Source: an uncultured Planctomycetaceae bacterium
Lineage (GTDB): Bacteria; Planctomycetota; Planctomycetia; Pirellulales; Thermoguttaceae
NCBI GenBank assembly: GCA_946408825.1
Contig: CAMJTU010000012.1
Span: forward strand, 29,608-93,607
DNA length: 64,000 bases
Direction: 5' to 3'
Shown here: positions 8,262 to 17,575 of the stretch, piece after piece
Position numbering within the stretch: position 1 is the stretch's first letter
Layout of the letters: each line of letters starts with the position of its first letter
Notes under the pieces: generated by a model
The model's database searches: none
The model's input: the letters and a program-made list of their open reading frames with translations, nothing else
What the model was told of the DNA's origin: nothing
Translations under genes and position numbers: made by a program

Positions 8262-9557
8262 ATGCTGGCAAAAATGAAAAAATTCCGAATTATCCCCCTG
8301 ATGTTTTTTGCATTTTGCATTTTGACGCAAAACGCAAGCGCGCTGGTTGACGTCGGCGTCGACGACGGTTCCGCCTCCTATCGCGTGGAGGATGGATGGA
8401 TCGTCGGTCGCAACTTGCCGAGATATAACAATCGCCCCTTGTATCTGCGACAGTCGCGAGCCTTCCTTCTGACGGGAGACAAACCGATCGTTAGAATGGC
8501 GGCGGACTCTCGGCTGTACGGGACGGTTTATTTTGTCTTTGAACGCCAAGGCAAGCGCTTGCGATTAGATCAATTCTCCGACGTGACGTTTTCCTTTCGG
8601 GCGGACGAGGCGCGGTGGGAAATGGAGGATTCGTCCTTGCCCGGAGCGCGCGTTTCTCTGACCGTACTGCCGTCGGGACCGGACGGGTTCGTCGTGAATC
8701 TTAGCGTCGAAGGAATGGAACAGGGCGACGCGATCGAGTGGTTCTACGGCGATCCGAAAGACCTTAACGGAAACACGGACTGGAATTACGACGCGTCGGG
8801 ACGTCCCGAGCTTTTATCTTGGGGCGTTGACGACGGTTTTGCGCCCTTGCAACAGGGACGTTTTGACGCGGACGGTTCCTACGTCTTGCTCGCGAAGACG
8901 AACTCGCAGCGCGAACTCGACCTTACGCTCGGAAACGAAAGCGACTTCGTCGACGCGAGAGAAGCGAATCGTCAGTTTCACGAGCGTCTTAAAATATCGA
9001 CGCCCTGCCCTGCTCTCGACGCCGTCGAATCGATGAAAGACGGCGACGTCCTAACCACGCCGCAGGGCGCGCGCTTCATCATGAAGGACGAGCCGAAGAA
9101 TATCGCGTTCGTTTCGCTCTGGGACAATTACCCGAACGAAATAACGATTCCGACGGGCGGCGCGCAAGGGGACGCCGTCGCCTTCTTGATTTGCGGCTCG
9201 ACGAACATCATGCAATGCCATATCGAGAACGCGGTTCTTGAAATATGGTACGGCAACGGTTTAAAAGACGAAATCCGGCTGGTTCCCCCCGTAAACTACT
9301 GGAACCTCTGCCCGATCGACGGTCACGCGACCGCGCCGGGACAAGCGAGCCGCTCGTATTACACGTCGGAAACGGATCGATTCTGCCTCCCACGCGAGCT
9401 CCCTCAGACGGTGACGCTGGGTCAAAACTGCGTCGCTATGCTGACGACCGCGCGGTTGCGAGAGAACCAGCCCGTCGAAAAAGTCGTTCTGCGCTGCATG
9501 TCGCAAGAAGTGGTCGTCGGGCTCATGGGAATATCGATCGGCAAGGAGAAACGATAA
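8262..9557 (+). CDS. Secreted DUF4450-like protein
   Basis: The 431-residue protein has a clear signal peptide (MKKFRIIPLMFFAFCI, cleavage after NASA). An internal ATG at 8274 is an equally good start. The N-terminal half (RVEDGWIVGRN, PLYLRQSRAFLLTGDKPIVRM) and the C-terminal strand-rich part (LEIWYGNGLKDEIRLVPPVN) resemble the two ends of DUF4450 proteins of Bacteroidetes. Those proteins are about 1000 residues long, with a glycosidase-like middle. Here the middle is missing, so this is either a short natural form or a derivative. It probably acts outside the cytoplasm, perhaps on carbohydrate. The family assignment is from memory of motif order and is only moderately sure. Confidence 0.55.
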   Translation: MLAKMKKFRIIPLMFFAFCILTQNASALVDVGVDDGSASYRVEDGWIVGRNLPRYNNRPLYLRQSRAFLLTGDKPIVRMAADSRLYGTVYFVFERQGKRLRLDQFSDVTFSFRADEARWEMEDSSLPGARVSLTVLPSGPDGFVVNLSVEGMEQGDAIEWFYGDPKDLNGNTDWNYDASGRPELLSWGVDDGFAPLQQGRFDADGSYVLLAKTNSQRELDLTLGNESDFVDAREANRQFHERLKISTPCPALDAVESMKDGDVLTTPQGARFIMKDEPKNIAFVSLWDNYPNEITIPTGGAQGDAVAFLICGSTNIMQCHIENAVLEIWYGNGLKDEIRLVPPVNYWNLCPIDGHATAPGQASRSYYTSETDRFCLPRELPQTVTLGQNCVAMLTTARLRENQPVEKVVLRCMSQEVVVGLMGISIGKEKR

Positions 9558-9737
9558 ACGCCGACGACGATTCGGCGCGCGATCGCCGTCCTCCTCTAAG
9601 AGCGACTGACTTCCCATAGACGCCGTCCACTCGGCGAGTATAATTGGCGGAAGTCGCGACCGACGGAAGATTCTCGGTCATTTTAGCGTTGATTCTAACA
9701 AATTGTAAAATATCGGTTTTGAGCAGGGCGGATCGGC

Positions 9738-11204
9738 ATGGCGGACAATCCTCCGAAGAAAAGAAAGACGACGCCCTCGAAGTCGTCTGACGGCGGTTCT
9801 ATCGAGCGCGCCATGCCGCGCAATATCGACGCGGAACGCGGCGTTCTTGGCGCGATCCTACTCGATCCGAAACTCTGCGACGACGTCGCGACGATTATAC
9901 GCCCCGACGATTTTTATCTCGACAAACATCGTCGCATTTATCGCTGTCTTCTCGATATGACCGCGGCGTCCTCCAGCGTCGATCTGACGCTCCTCGTCGA
10001 ACAGTTGCGCGCGACAAATCAGCTTGAAGAGATCGGCGGCGAAGCGTATCTCGCCGAACTCATGCAGAGCGTTCAGATCACCGCGCACGCGACGCATTAC
10101 GCCAATATCGTCGCGCAGAACGCGACGCGGCGCAATTTAATCGACGCCTGCGAAGAGATACTCAACGACGCCTATGCGCCGGAAATCCAGGCCCGCGAAC
10201 TTATCGCCAACGCCGAAGAAAAGATTTTTGCGGTCAACGACGCGCGATCGGCGAACGCGTTGCAGTCGATGCAAGACCTCATGACCGACGTCTTCCACCT
10301 TATCGATCTTCGCGCCGACGGCAAGACCGACGGCGTTTCGACGGGCTTCTATGACCTCGACGCGATTATCGGCGGACTTCATCCCTCCGAACTCGTCATC
10401 ATCGCCGCGCGTCCGTCGATGGGTAAAACCGCCTTCGCGACCAATATCGCCGATTTTGTCGCCGTCGAGCGTCATATCCCCGTTCTCTTCTTCAGCTTGG
10501 AAATGGCGAAGACGGAACTTGCGCTTCGTATGCTCTGCTCCCGCGGACACATCCCGAGCGAAAGATTACGTTCAAATCTCTCCCCGCAAAACATGGAGAA
10601 ATTCAACCGCGCGGCGAGCGCTCTAAGTTCCGCGCCGCTGTACATCGACGACTCGCCGTCGCGCACGGTCGCGGAAATCGGCGCGATCGCGAGACGCCTT
10701 AAACGTCAACAGGGTCTGGGGCTCGTTATCATCGACTACCTCGGACTCATCGAGCCGGACAACTCGCTCGACCCGCGCCAAGAGCAGGTCGCGAAAATAG
10801 CTCGACGTCTTAAAGCTCTCGCGCGCGAGTTGCGAGTTCCCGTCGTCTGCTTGTCTCAGCTCAACCGCATGACGGAAATGTCGAAAGACAACCGTCCGCG
10901 CTTGAGCCATCTGCGCGAATCCGGCGCGATCGAACAGGACGCCGACGTCGTCATGTTCGTCCATCGCGAGGAATATTACCATACCCGAGAAGACGCAGAA
11001 GAGAAGAATTTGCGCGGACTTGCGGAAATTATCGTCGCTAAGCAACGCAACGGCCCCATCGGGGACGTCAAACTCGTCTGGAAGAGCCAGTTCACGCTCT
11101 TCTCCAATATCGCGCAAGGAAACGACAGCGACATAGGCTATGACGAAGAAGGATTCGACGACTTCTCCGCTTACGACGATTCAAACGCGACCTCGTCCTT
11201 CTAA
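9738..11204 (+). CDS. dnaB: Replicative DNA helicase DnaB
   Basis: DnaB unwinds DNA ahead of the replisome as a hexamer. The 488-residue protein has the N-terminal DnaB domain (PRNIDAERGVLGAIL, about 27-130), a linker, and a RecA-like ATPase domain with Walker A ARPSMGKT at residues 224-231. Walker B (LVIIDYLGLI) is near 335, followed by the SQLNR and DVVMFVHREEYY motifs. A short Lys/Ser-rich N-terminal tail and an acidic C-terminal tail extend the normal core. It stands alone, with an epimerase downstream. No intein is present. The ATG at 9738 has a weak ribosome site, but upstream starts are absent. Confidence 0.97.
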   Translation: MADNPPKKRKTTPSKSSDGGSIERAMPRNIDAERGVLGAILLDPKLCDDVATIIRPDDFYLDKHRRIYRCLLDMTAASSSVDLTLLVEQLRATNQLEEIGGEAYLAELMQSVQITAHATHYANIVAQNATRRNLIDACEEILNDAYAPEIQARELIANAEEKIFAVNDARSANALQSMQDLMTDVFHLIDLRADGKTDGVSTGFYDLDAIIGGLHPSELVIIAARPSMGKTAFATNIADFVAVERHIPVLFFSLEMAKTELALRMLCSRGHIPSERLRSNLSPQNMEKFNRAASALSSAPLYIDDSPSRTVAEIGAIARRLKRQQGLGLVIIDYLGLIEPDNSLDPRQEQVAKIARRLKALARELRVPVVCLSQLNRMTEMSKDNRPRLSHLRESGAIEQDADVVMFVHREEYYHTREDAEEKNLRGLAEIIVAKQRNGPIGDVKLVWKSQFTLFSNIAQGNDSDIGYDEEGFDDFSAYDDSNATSSF

Positions 11205-11294
11205 CGACGGGGCGATTCAAATAGGCGTCAGACGCGGCGGCGGTCCTTGTTTTCGCGATCCAAACGTCAATTCAAACTTTGAGATAGATAATCG

Positions 11295-12425
11295 ATGAAA
11301 GCGTTAGTCACGGGCGGCGGCGGTTTTTTAGGGAGTCGCCTCGTTCAACGTCTCCTCGACGACGGAATCGAACCGGTCTCGTTCAGTCGAAGTGCGCATC
11401 CTGAGCTTGCCAAGCTCGGGGTCGAACAGCGTCAGGGAAATCTCGACTCGTTTGAAGACGTCGACGCCGCCGTTAAAGGGTGCGACGCTGTTTTTCACGT
11501 CGCCGCCTTTCCCAGCGTCGTCATGGATCCGACCCCGTACTATCGAACAAACCTCCTCGGAACGCGCAACGTCGTCGCCGCGTGTCTCAAGCAAAAAGTA
11601 CGACGACTCGTCTATACGAGCACGCAGTGCGTCGCCAACACGGTCGAATCGCAAGAGGGAATCGACGAGTCGACCCCTTACGCGCCGCGCTTTCTCTGCT
11701 GGTATCAGATGACAAAAGCGGTCTCGGAACAAATCGTCCGCGCCGCGAATTACGCGCCTTGGACCGACGATTACGATTTCGGCGGTCTCGATTTCTCGCC
11801 CGCTAATTTCCGAAGACTCGATCCGCGCGTCGAAATTGCGCCGTCGCGTCGCGATTCAACTCGCGAGGACGCGCTCCTGACCGTCGCGCTGCGTCCGCAC
11901 CTCATCTGGGGCCCGGGCGACCGTCACCTCGTCACGCGAATGCTCGAGCGTTCGCGTTCCCGCAGACTCGTCCGCGTCGGCGACGGGAAAAATATGATCG
12001 CGACGATCTACGTCGACAACTGCGCCGACGCCCACAAACTCGCGTTCGACGCGCTCGTTCCCGGTTCAAGCGTTCCCGGCTCCGTCTACTATATCGCGCA
12101 GGAGAAGCCGATCAACTGCTGGCGCTGGATCGACGAGCTTCTCGCGCTCGTTCACGAGCCTCCTGTGAGTTCGAGCATCTCCTTCGAATCGGCGTGGCGA
12201 CGCGGCGCGATTCTCGAAAAGATTTATTCGTTCCTCCGCTTCAAAGGCGAGCCGATCATGACGCGGTTCCTCGCAACTCAACTCGCTAAGTCGTACTGGT
12301 TCGACACGACCCGCGCAAAAAACGAACTCGGATTCGTCCCGAAAATTTCGACGGAAGAAGGAATGCGTCGGCTCGGCGAATTCGTCGAGGATTGTCTGCG
12401 CGATCCGTCAAGACGACCTTCGTAA
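11295..12425 (+). CDS. NAD-dependent epimerase / 3-beta-HSD-like dehydrogenase
   Basis: The 376-residue protein is an extended short-chain dehydrogenase. It has the nucleotide loop TGGGGFLG at residues 6-13 and the catalytic Tyr137-x3-Lys141 pair in WYQMTKAVSE, with the Ser/Thr region YTSTQCV near 107. The LIWGPGDRHLV and DNCADAHKLA segments are typical of the 3-beta-hydroxysteroid dehydrogenase / epimerase group that acts on nucleotide sugars or terpenoids. A stretch of about 35 residues after the active site (SPANFRRLDPRVEIAPSRRD) is an insertion compared with short members. The substrate cannot be read from sequence. It follows dnaB by 90 bases on the same strand. Confidence 0.85.
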   Translation: MKALVTGGGGFLGSRLVQRLLDDGIEPVSFSRSAHPELAKLGVEQRQGNLDSFEDVDAAVKGCDAVFHVAAFPSVVMDPTPYYRTNLLGTRNVVAACLKQKVRRLVYTSTQCVANTVESQEGIDESTPYAPRFLCWYQMTKAVSEQIVRAANYAPWTDDYDFGGLDFSPANFRRLDPRVEIAPSRRDSTREDALLTVALRPHLIWGPGDRHLVTRMLERSRSRRLVRVGDGKNMIATIYVDNCADAHKLAFDALVPGSSVPGSVYYIAQEKPINCWRWIDELLALVHEPPVSSSISFESAWRRGAILEKIYSFLRFKGEPIMTRFLATQLAKSYWFDTTRAKNELGFVPKISTEEGMRRLGEFVEDCLRDPSRRPS

Positions 12426-12529
12426 ACGCGTTCCGGCGCCGAGAGAAGATAATGTGAAAAAAATATGTCGTCGAGGTTGTCAACTTTTCCAAAGAGTGGA
12501 CAATGATAACCTGACGTAACTTCATAACG

Positions 12530-12551
12530 TCGCGTCTCTCACGAGACGCGA
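12530..12551. promoter_or_regulatory. Perfect hairpin in the leader of the acyl-CoA synthetase gene
   Basis: A 9-bp perfect stem, TCGCGTCTC / GAGACGCGA, with a TCAC loop lies about 70 bases before the start of the synthetase gene. It lacks a T tract, so it is not a plain terminator. It may stabilise or regulate the leader. Confidence 0.3.
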
Positions 12552-12620
12552 TCCTCGCCTAATCGCCCGTCGCGCTTACGCGTCAGGCGGCTCTTTATCC
12601 TCCGTTTGAAAGGGTTTTCA

Positions 12621-14753
12621 ATGTTGTCGCAAGATCGCTTTGATAAAATCGATAGAATGTTCAACCCGAGATCCGTCGCCGTCGTCGGCGCCTCCGCCAA
12701 GAAAGGCGGCGTCGGAAACGACGTCCTTCTCAACCTGATCAAGGACTACAAGGGAACGATCTATCCCGTCAACCCCAAGGGCGGCGAGATCGAAGGGCTT
12801 AAAGCCTATACGCAGATTTCGGAAATTCCCGGCGACGTCGATCTTGTCCTCGTACTCGTCAACGCGAAGTTCGTACCCGGCGTCGTCGATCAGGCGATTG
12901 AAAAGAAAGTATGCGGCATTGTCATCATTTCCGCGGGCTTCAAAGAAGTCAGCCACGAAGGCGCCGAAATTGAAAAAGAGATGGCGCGCAAGGCGAAGGC
13001 GGCGGAAATCCCGCTCGTCGGTCCGAACTGCCTGGGCGTTATCAACGCGACGTGCGGACTCAACGCGAGTTTCGCGTCCAAGATTTGCAAGCCGGGCAAT
13101 CTCGCGTTCATCTCGCAGTCCGGCGCTCTTTGCACCTCCGTCCTCGACTTCGCGGAAGCGCGCCAGATGGGCTTCTCCAAGTTCGTCTCCTTCGGCAACA
13201 AGTCCGACGTCAACGAGACGGAACTTCTCGAATACCTCGCCGACGACCCGAACACCGCGGCGATCGCGCTCTATCTGGAAGACGTCGCCGACGGCAAAGG
13301 TTTCCTTGACGTCGCGTCGAAGATATTCTGGGACAAGGGCAAGGTCGTTCTGTGCCTGAAGTCCGGCCGCAGCGCCGAAGGCGCCAAGGCGGTCAGCAGC
13401 CACACGGGCTCCCTCGCCGGTTCCGACGCGGTCTACAACGCGCTCTTCACGCAGGCGGGCGTCCAGCGCGTCGACACGATCTCCCAGCTCTTCGACCGCG
13501 CCGCGCTCTATACGACGCAGCCCGAGCCTAAAGGCAAGAACCTCGCGATCATCACGAACGCGGGCGGCCCCGGCATCATGGCGACGGACGCGGCGATTAA
13601 CGCCGGTCTTAAGCTCGCGCAACTTGCCGACGAAACGAAGGCGAAGCTCGCCGAGTCGATGCCGTCCGCCGCGTCGCTCCGCAACCCGGTCGACGTCCTT
13701 GGCGACGCGCACAGCGACCGCTACCAGATTGCGACCGAACTCATCATGGCGGACCCGAACGTCGACATGGGTCTCGTCCTGCTGACGCCCCAGTCGATGA
13801 CCGACGTCGACAACATCGGACGCGACCTTCCCGCCGTCATTAAGGCCGCGGGCAAGCCGGTCGTCTGCGCGTTCATGGGCGCCTCCGCCGTCGCCGAAGG
13901 CGTCGACGCGCTCGTTTCGCAGGGCGTTCCGAACTACACGTTCCCGGAAGACGCGGTCAACGCGCTCGGCGCTTACGTTAAGCTCGCCGAATTCCGCGCT
14001 CTGACCGACCGCGAATATCCCGACGCCGCCGCGTGCGACGTCGAAAAGGCGAAGAAGATCGTCGCCGACTACCTCGGCGACGCGGACGAGAAATACCTGA
14101 CACAGGCCGACTGCCGTTCGATCTTCGAATGCTACAATCTCCCGCTTCTCGCCAGCGGCGTCGCCAAGACCGCCGACGAAGCCGCCGAAATCGTCTCCAA
14201 GATCGGCGCCAAGGTCGTCATGAAGGTCATGTCCGACGACGTCAAGCACAAGTTTGACGCGGGCGGCGTCATTCTGAACGTCGAAGGTCCCGACGCGGCG
14301 CGCGCGGCGTTCGCGAAGATTTACGAGAACGTCGAGAAGAACGTCCCCGGCGCCAAGATCGATTCGATCCTGATCGAACAGATGGCGGAAAAGGGCGTCG
14401 AGGTCATCCTCGGGTGCAATCGCGACGCGAAATTCGGTCCGCTCGTCATGATCGGCCACGGCGGCACCTACGCCGAACTCTGGAAGGACGTCGCGTTCCG
14501 CCTCGCCCCGATGCAGAAGATCTCCGCGTACCGCATGGTTCGCCAGATCAAGACCTTCAAGATGCTCGACGGATTCCGCGGCGCGCCGAAGTGCGACGTC
14601 GCCAAACTCGAAGCGACGCTCCTGAGCTTCGCGACGATGCTCGTGAATCATCCGGAAATCGCCGAATGCGACATTAACCCGCTGATCGTCCATGAGGACG
14701 GCAAGGGCTGCTCCGTCGCCGACGCGCGCATCATGCTCCGCCGCGTCAAGTGA
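12621..14753 (+). CDS. Acyl-CoA (acetate-CoA) synthetase, ADP-forming, fused alpha-beta type
   Basis: This enzyme interconverts acyl-CoA, ADP and phosphate with acid, CoA and ATP, making ATP during acetate or branched-acid formation. The 710-residue protein has a CoA-binding domain (RSVAVVGASAKKGGVGN, about 17-34), then succinyl-CoA-ligase-like domains carrying the phosphorylated His261 in SSHTGSLAGSD. An ATP-grasp beta part follows (about 485-710, with GHGGTYAELWKDVAFRLAP). The ATG at 12621 follows GAAAGGG; an earlier in-frame TTG lacks this context. The ADP-forming type, rather than AMP-forming, suggests fermentative energy conservation. Codon use is strongly biased, which points to high expression. 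Confidence 0.92.
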   Translation: MLSQDRFDKIDRMFNPRSVAVVGASAKKGGVGNDVLLNLIKDYKGTIYPVNPKGGEIEGLKAYTQISEIPGDVDLVLVLVNAKFVPGVVDQAIEKKVCGIVIISAGFKEVSHEGAEIEKEMARKAKAAEIPLVGPNCLGVINATCGLNASFASKICKPGNLAFISQSGALCTSVLDFAEARQMGFSKFVSFGNKSDVNETELLEYLADDPNTAAIALYLEDVADGKGFLDVASKIFWDKGKVVLCLKSGRSAEGAKAVSSHTGSLAGSDAVYNALFTQAGVQRVDTISQLFDRAALYTTQPEPKGKNLAIITNAGGPGIMATDAAINAGLKLAQLADETKAKLAESMPSAASLRNPVDVLGDAHSDRYQIATELIMADPNVDMGLVLLTPQSMTDVDNIGRDLPAVIKAAGKPVVCAFMGASAVAEGVDALVSQGVPNYTFPEDAVNALGAYVKLAEFRALTDREYPDAAACDVEKAKKIVADYLGDADEKYLTQADCRSIFECYNLPLLASGVAKTADEAAEIVSKIGAKVVMKVMSDDVKHKFDAGGVILNVEGPDAARAAFAKIYENVEKNVPGAKIDSILIEQMAEKGVEVILGCNRDAKFGPLVMIGHGGTYAELWKDVAFRLAPMQKISAYRMVRQIKTFKMLDGFRGAPKCDVAKLEATLLSFATMLVNHPEIAECDINPLIVHEDGKGCSVADARIMLRRVK

Positions 14754-14807
14754 GATTCAATCGCCACGTCGAACCTACGCTAACGCGGGTTCGTCGTTAA
14801 AACAAGG

Positions 14808-14842
14808 GAAACGTCGTGGAAACGCGGCGTTTCTCTATTTTT
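14808..14842 (+). terminator. Terminator after the acyl-CoA synthetase gene
   Basis: Stem GAAACGTCG / CGGCGTTTC (9 bp with one G-U pair) and an 8-base loop are followed by TCTATTTTT. It lies 55 bases past the stop. Confidence 0.7.
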
Positions 14843-14981
14843 GGCGCCGCTTTTGCTTTCGAATTGACGTTTTAGCAAAAGCGCGTGGGAACGCGCGGCG
14901 CCAGCGTTTTTGGACGACGCGTTCTCCTGTCACGACGTCTTCCGACGAGGAAGACAGGCTCCGTTTATACATAAAGAACCT

Positions 14982-15599
14982 ATGTCTTACGAACAACGAC
15001 CATCAATGAACGCCGGTTATCAGGACTATCAGCGTCAGCGAAATATGACTCTCGGCGATCTTCTGCTTGAGAACCGCATCGTCTTCCTTCAAGGCGAGAT
15101 TTCGACCCTTTCCGCGAACGAAGTCGTGATGAAGCTTCTATACCTTCAAAGCGTCAATCGTCGCAAGGACATTAATTTCTATATCAACTCGCCCGGCGGC
15201 AGCGTGAGCGCGACCCTTGCGATTTACGACACGATGAAGATTCTTTCCTGCCCCGTCGCCACTTACTGCGTCGGGCTCGCCGCAAGCGGCGGCGCCATCT
15301 TGCTCGCGGGGGGAACGAAGGGAAAACGGTACGCGCTCCAGCATTCGAAGGTCATGATTCACCAGCCTTGGGGCGGCGTCGGCGGACAAGTCTCCGACAT
15401 CGAAATCCAAGCCAACGAGATTCTCAAAGATCGTCAGACGCTCAACGAGATTCTCTCCGAATGCTCCGGCAAGTCCGTCGAACAAATCGCCAAGGACGTC
15501 GACCGCGACTTCTACCTCTCCGCTGCGGAAGCGAAAGAGTATGGACTCGTCGACAACATCCTCTTCAAAGCGCCGTCGACGGAAGGCGAACTCGTCTGA
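14982..15599 (+). CDS. clpP: ATP-dependent Clp protease proteolytic subunit, paralogue 1
   Basis: The 205-residue product is a ClpP serine peptidase that forms a barrel with ClpX or ClpA unfoldases. The triad is Ser102 (in LAASGGAILL), His127 (MIHQPWGG) and Asp176 (DVDRDFYLS). The usual Ser-Met-Gly after the nucleophile is Ser-Gly-Gly here, and the helix around 130-140 is Gly-rich. The ATG at 14982 gives the natural N-terminus; a longer frame starting with TTG at 14910 runs through non-homologous sequence. A second clpP starts 53 bases downstream. Paired ClpPs often form mixed 14-mers, so the two products probably assemble together. No clpX follows. Confidence 0.93.
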   Translation: MSYEQRPSMNAGYQDYQRQRNMTLGDLLLENRIVFLQGEISTLSANEVVMKLLYLQSVNRRKDINFYINSPGGSVSATLAIYDTMKILSCPVATYCVGLAASGGAILLAGGTKGKRYALQHSKVMIHQPWGGVGGQVSDIEIQANEILKDRQTLNEILSECSGKSVEQIAKDVDRDFYLSAAEAKEYGLVDNILFKAPSTEGELV

Positions 15600-15652
15600 G
15601 AACGCGCTTGATCCTCGTTATGATCTCGAACACTGAACATAAGGAATCGTAA

Positions 15653-16240
15653 ATGTCGCTTATCCCGATTGTTATCGACAAAAACGGCCGCGAAGAGCGC
15701 GCGATGGACATCTATAGCCGCCTGCTCCAGGATCGCGTGATTTTCCTAGGAACCCAGGTGACCGACGAAAGCGCGAATTCGATCGTCGCCCAGCTTCTCT
15801 ATCTTCAATCCGTCGACCCGAAGGCGGACGTGCATCTTTATATCAACTCGCCCGGCGGAAGCGTCACCGCGGGTTTGGCGATATACGACACGATGCAGTA
15901 TATCAGTTGCGACGTCGCGACATACTGCATCGGTCAATGCGCTTCGATGGGCGCCGTGCTCCTCACCGCCGGCGCGCCGGGCAAACGCTTCGCGCTCCCG
16001 AACTCGCGCGTCATGATCCATCAGCCGCTCGCCGGAATGGAAGGAACCGCCGAAGAGATCATGATTCACGCGAAGGAGTTCCAATTCATCAAGAGCAAGA
16101 TCAACGATATTTTGATCAAGCACACGGGAAGAACGCTTGAAGAAATCCAGCGCGACACGGATCGCGACAACTTCATGTCGGCGGAAGAAGCGCGCGATTA
16201 CGGAATCGTCGACAGCGTCGTTTCGACTCTCGCCCAATAA
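15653..16240 (+). CDS. clpP: ATP-dependent Clp protease proteolytic subunit, paralogue 2
   Basis: The 195-residue protein is the more canonical of the two ClpPs, with Ser98 in [11 protein letters not shown], His123 in MIHQPLAG and Asp172 in [13 protein letters not shown]. The sequence [19 protein letters not shown] forms the oxyanion strand region. AAGGA precedes the ATG by 7 bases. It is transcribed after the first clpP and ends before a strong terminator at 16278, so the two form a dedicated operon. Degradation of misfolded or tagged proteins in the cytoplasm is the expected job. Confidence 0.96.
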   Translation: MSLIPIVIDKNGREERAMDIYSRLLQDRVIFLGTQVTDESANSIVAQLLYLQSVDPKADVHLYINSPGGSVTAGLAIYDTMQYISCDVATYCIGQCASMGAVLLTAGAPGKRFALPNSRVMIHQPLAGMEGTAEEIMIHAKEFQFIKSKINDILIKHTGRTLEEIQRDTDRDNFMSAEEARDYGIVDSVVSTLAQ

Positions 16241-16277
16241 CGCGGCGTGGAACGAGCTTCCTCGTTCCCGATCTCTT

Positions 16278-16319
16278 GGACGTCGGACCGTCGGGGTCCG
16301 GCGTCCTTTTCTATTTTTT
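16278..16319 (+). terminator. Terminator of the clpP operon
   Basis: A 12-bp stem, GGACGTCGGACC / GGTCCGGCGTCC with one G-U pair and a 5-base loop, is followed by TTTTCTATTTTTT. The remaining bases up to the lipoprotein start at 16575 are AT-rich with A and T homopolymers and hold no supported gene. Confidence 0.85.
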
Positions 16320-16574
16320 GAACGTCGCTCATTTAACCAAATCCGCCCCAACAGCGTGTTTCGCGCAAATCGTCGCGGGGCGCGCCGTTCTTTTTGAAAA
16401 AAATAATAAAAAAAGGAAAACGCCCTTCCCTCGGGTCAAAATTGTCATTGGAGCCGCCGTTTTTTTTTGCTAGACTCGGGTCGAAATTCTGGAAAAACGG
16501 AAACGACGTTTCCGTTCTTCGGATTCGGCGCGTATGGAAGCGCGCGCTAAAAATACTCGAAAAAGGACGTTTCG

Positions 16575-17348
16575 ATGAACTCAAAAATTTCACGATGGAA
16601 CAGATATGGCGCGCTGATCGGCGCGGCGCTCTTCTGCGTCGCGGCGACGAGCGGTTGCACGACGCCGCGTCAATATCAGATAAACGAATCGATTCTCATC
16701 GGCGAACGCCGTCAACTCGAAGACGAAATTTATCGGCTTCAATTTGAACTTCGCGACGCGCTCGCGGAAAACGAACGCCTCTCCGCTAAACTCGACGAAG
16801 CGTCGACCGACGGTTCAAACGGCTCTTCAACGAGGAAGAGCGGCGTCTCGCGCGTCCGAAACGCCGCAAAAGCGCCCGCCAACGGCAAACCGCGAACGTC
16901 AATCGACGAAAATCTCTATCCCGGCGGCGACTTGCTCCGCACCGAACCGAGTACGAACGACTACGGCAATCGTTATCCGGAGTATCCGACGCTCGACATG
17001 AACGAAGTCTCTCAACTTCCCGATTTCGTAGCCGTCCCGAAACGCGCGCGCGACACGCGGCAGCCAAGCGCCGGATCAGACGCGCGGCAAGCGGGCTATC
17101 AGGCGTCGCGACGTCCTTCAGGCGTTTCTCAGGTCGCTTATCAGGAGGCGCCGACGGAAGAAGAAGAATATTCGGACGTCGAAGAAGAATACGACGAATA
17201 TGAAGAAGAGGAATATGAACCCGAGGAGTACGACGAAACCGTCGACGACGAGGACGAAGAAGACGCTCCAACCTACGATTACGACTACGAAGACGAACTC
17301 CCCGAAGAGACGTCGGACGAATGGTCGCCCGTCCCTGAACGACGCTGA
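16575..17348 (+). CDS. Coiled-coil lipoprotein with acidic tail
   Basis: I do not recognise a named family. The 257-residue product starts with a lipoprotein signal whose lipobox reads VAATSGC, so Cys27 or close to it is the lipid anchor. Residues about 38-72 (ERRQLEDEIYRLQFELRD, then NERLSAKLDE) form a coiled coil. The middle is polar and basic. The last 70 residues are dominated by Glu, Asp and Tyr, for example EEEYSDVEEEYDEYEEEEY. An acidic tyrosine-rich tail outside the membrane could bind metal or basic surfaces. AAGGA stands 8 bases before the ATG. It is followed by its own terminator. Confidence 0.75.
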   Translation: MNSKISRWNRYGALIGAALFCVAATSGCTTPRQYQINESILIGERRQLEDEIYRLQFELRDALAENERLSAKLDEASTDGSNGSSTRKSGVSRVRNAAKAPANGKPRTSIDENLYPGGDLLRTEPSTNDYGNRYPEYPTLDMNEVSQLPDFVAVPKRARDTRQPSAGSDARQAGYQASRRPSGVSQVAYQEAPTEEEEYSDVEEEYDEYEEEEYEPEEYDETVDDEDEEDAPTYDYDYEDELPEETSDEWSPVPERR

Positions 17349-17387
17349 ACGCTCGTTTTTCGCCGTTTAAAACGGCGTCCGACGCAA

Positions 17388-17418
17388 GAAACCTCCGCTG
17401 CTTCCGCGCGGTTTCTTT
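17388..17418 (+). terminator. Terminator after the lipoprotein gene
   Basis: GAAACC / GGTTTC arms with an inner CGC/GCG pairing are followed by TTTC. A second palindrome, CGCCGTTT-A-AAACGGCG, lies just before it at 17361-17377. The T tract is short. Confidence 0.5.
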
Positions 17419-17575
17419 CGCGTTTTCCCCCTCTATCGTCACGTCCTAACCGTCGCGCGACCTATAAGAAAACGATATCGGCGAGCGATCTTCGTTTTCT
17501 ACGCGTTATAAGCGCCCTTCCTCCCCCCCTAGGAACTCCGGCGCAAGCTCGCCCAAACAAGGAAATTACCCCGGA

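Noticed and set aside
12618..14693. A 691-codon open frame on the minus strand opposite the acyl-CoA synthetase gene
   Set aside because: It mirrors a strongly biased gene rich in GAC/GTC/CGC codons, which rarely give stops on the other strand. The plus-strand protein is clearly homologous, and the minus frame is Arg/Val/Asp-rich with no motif.
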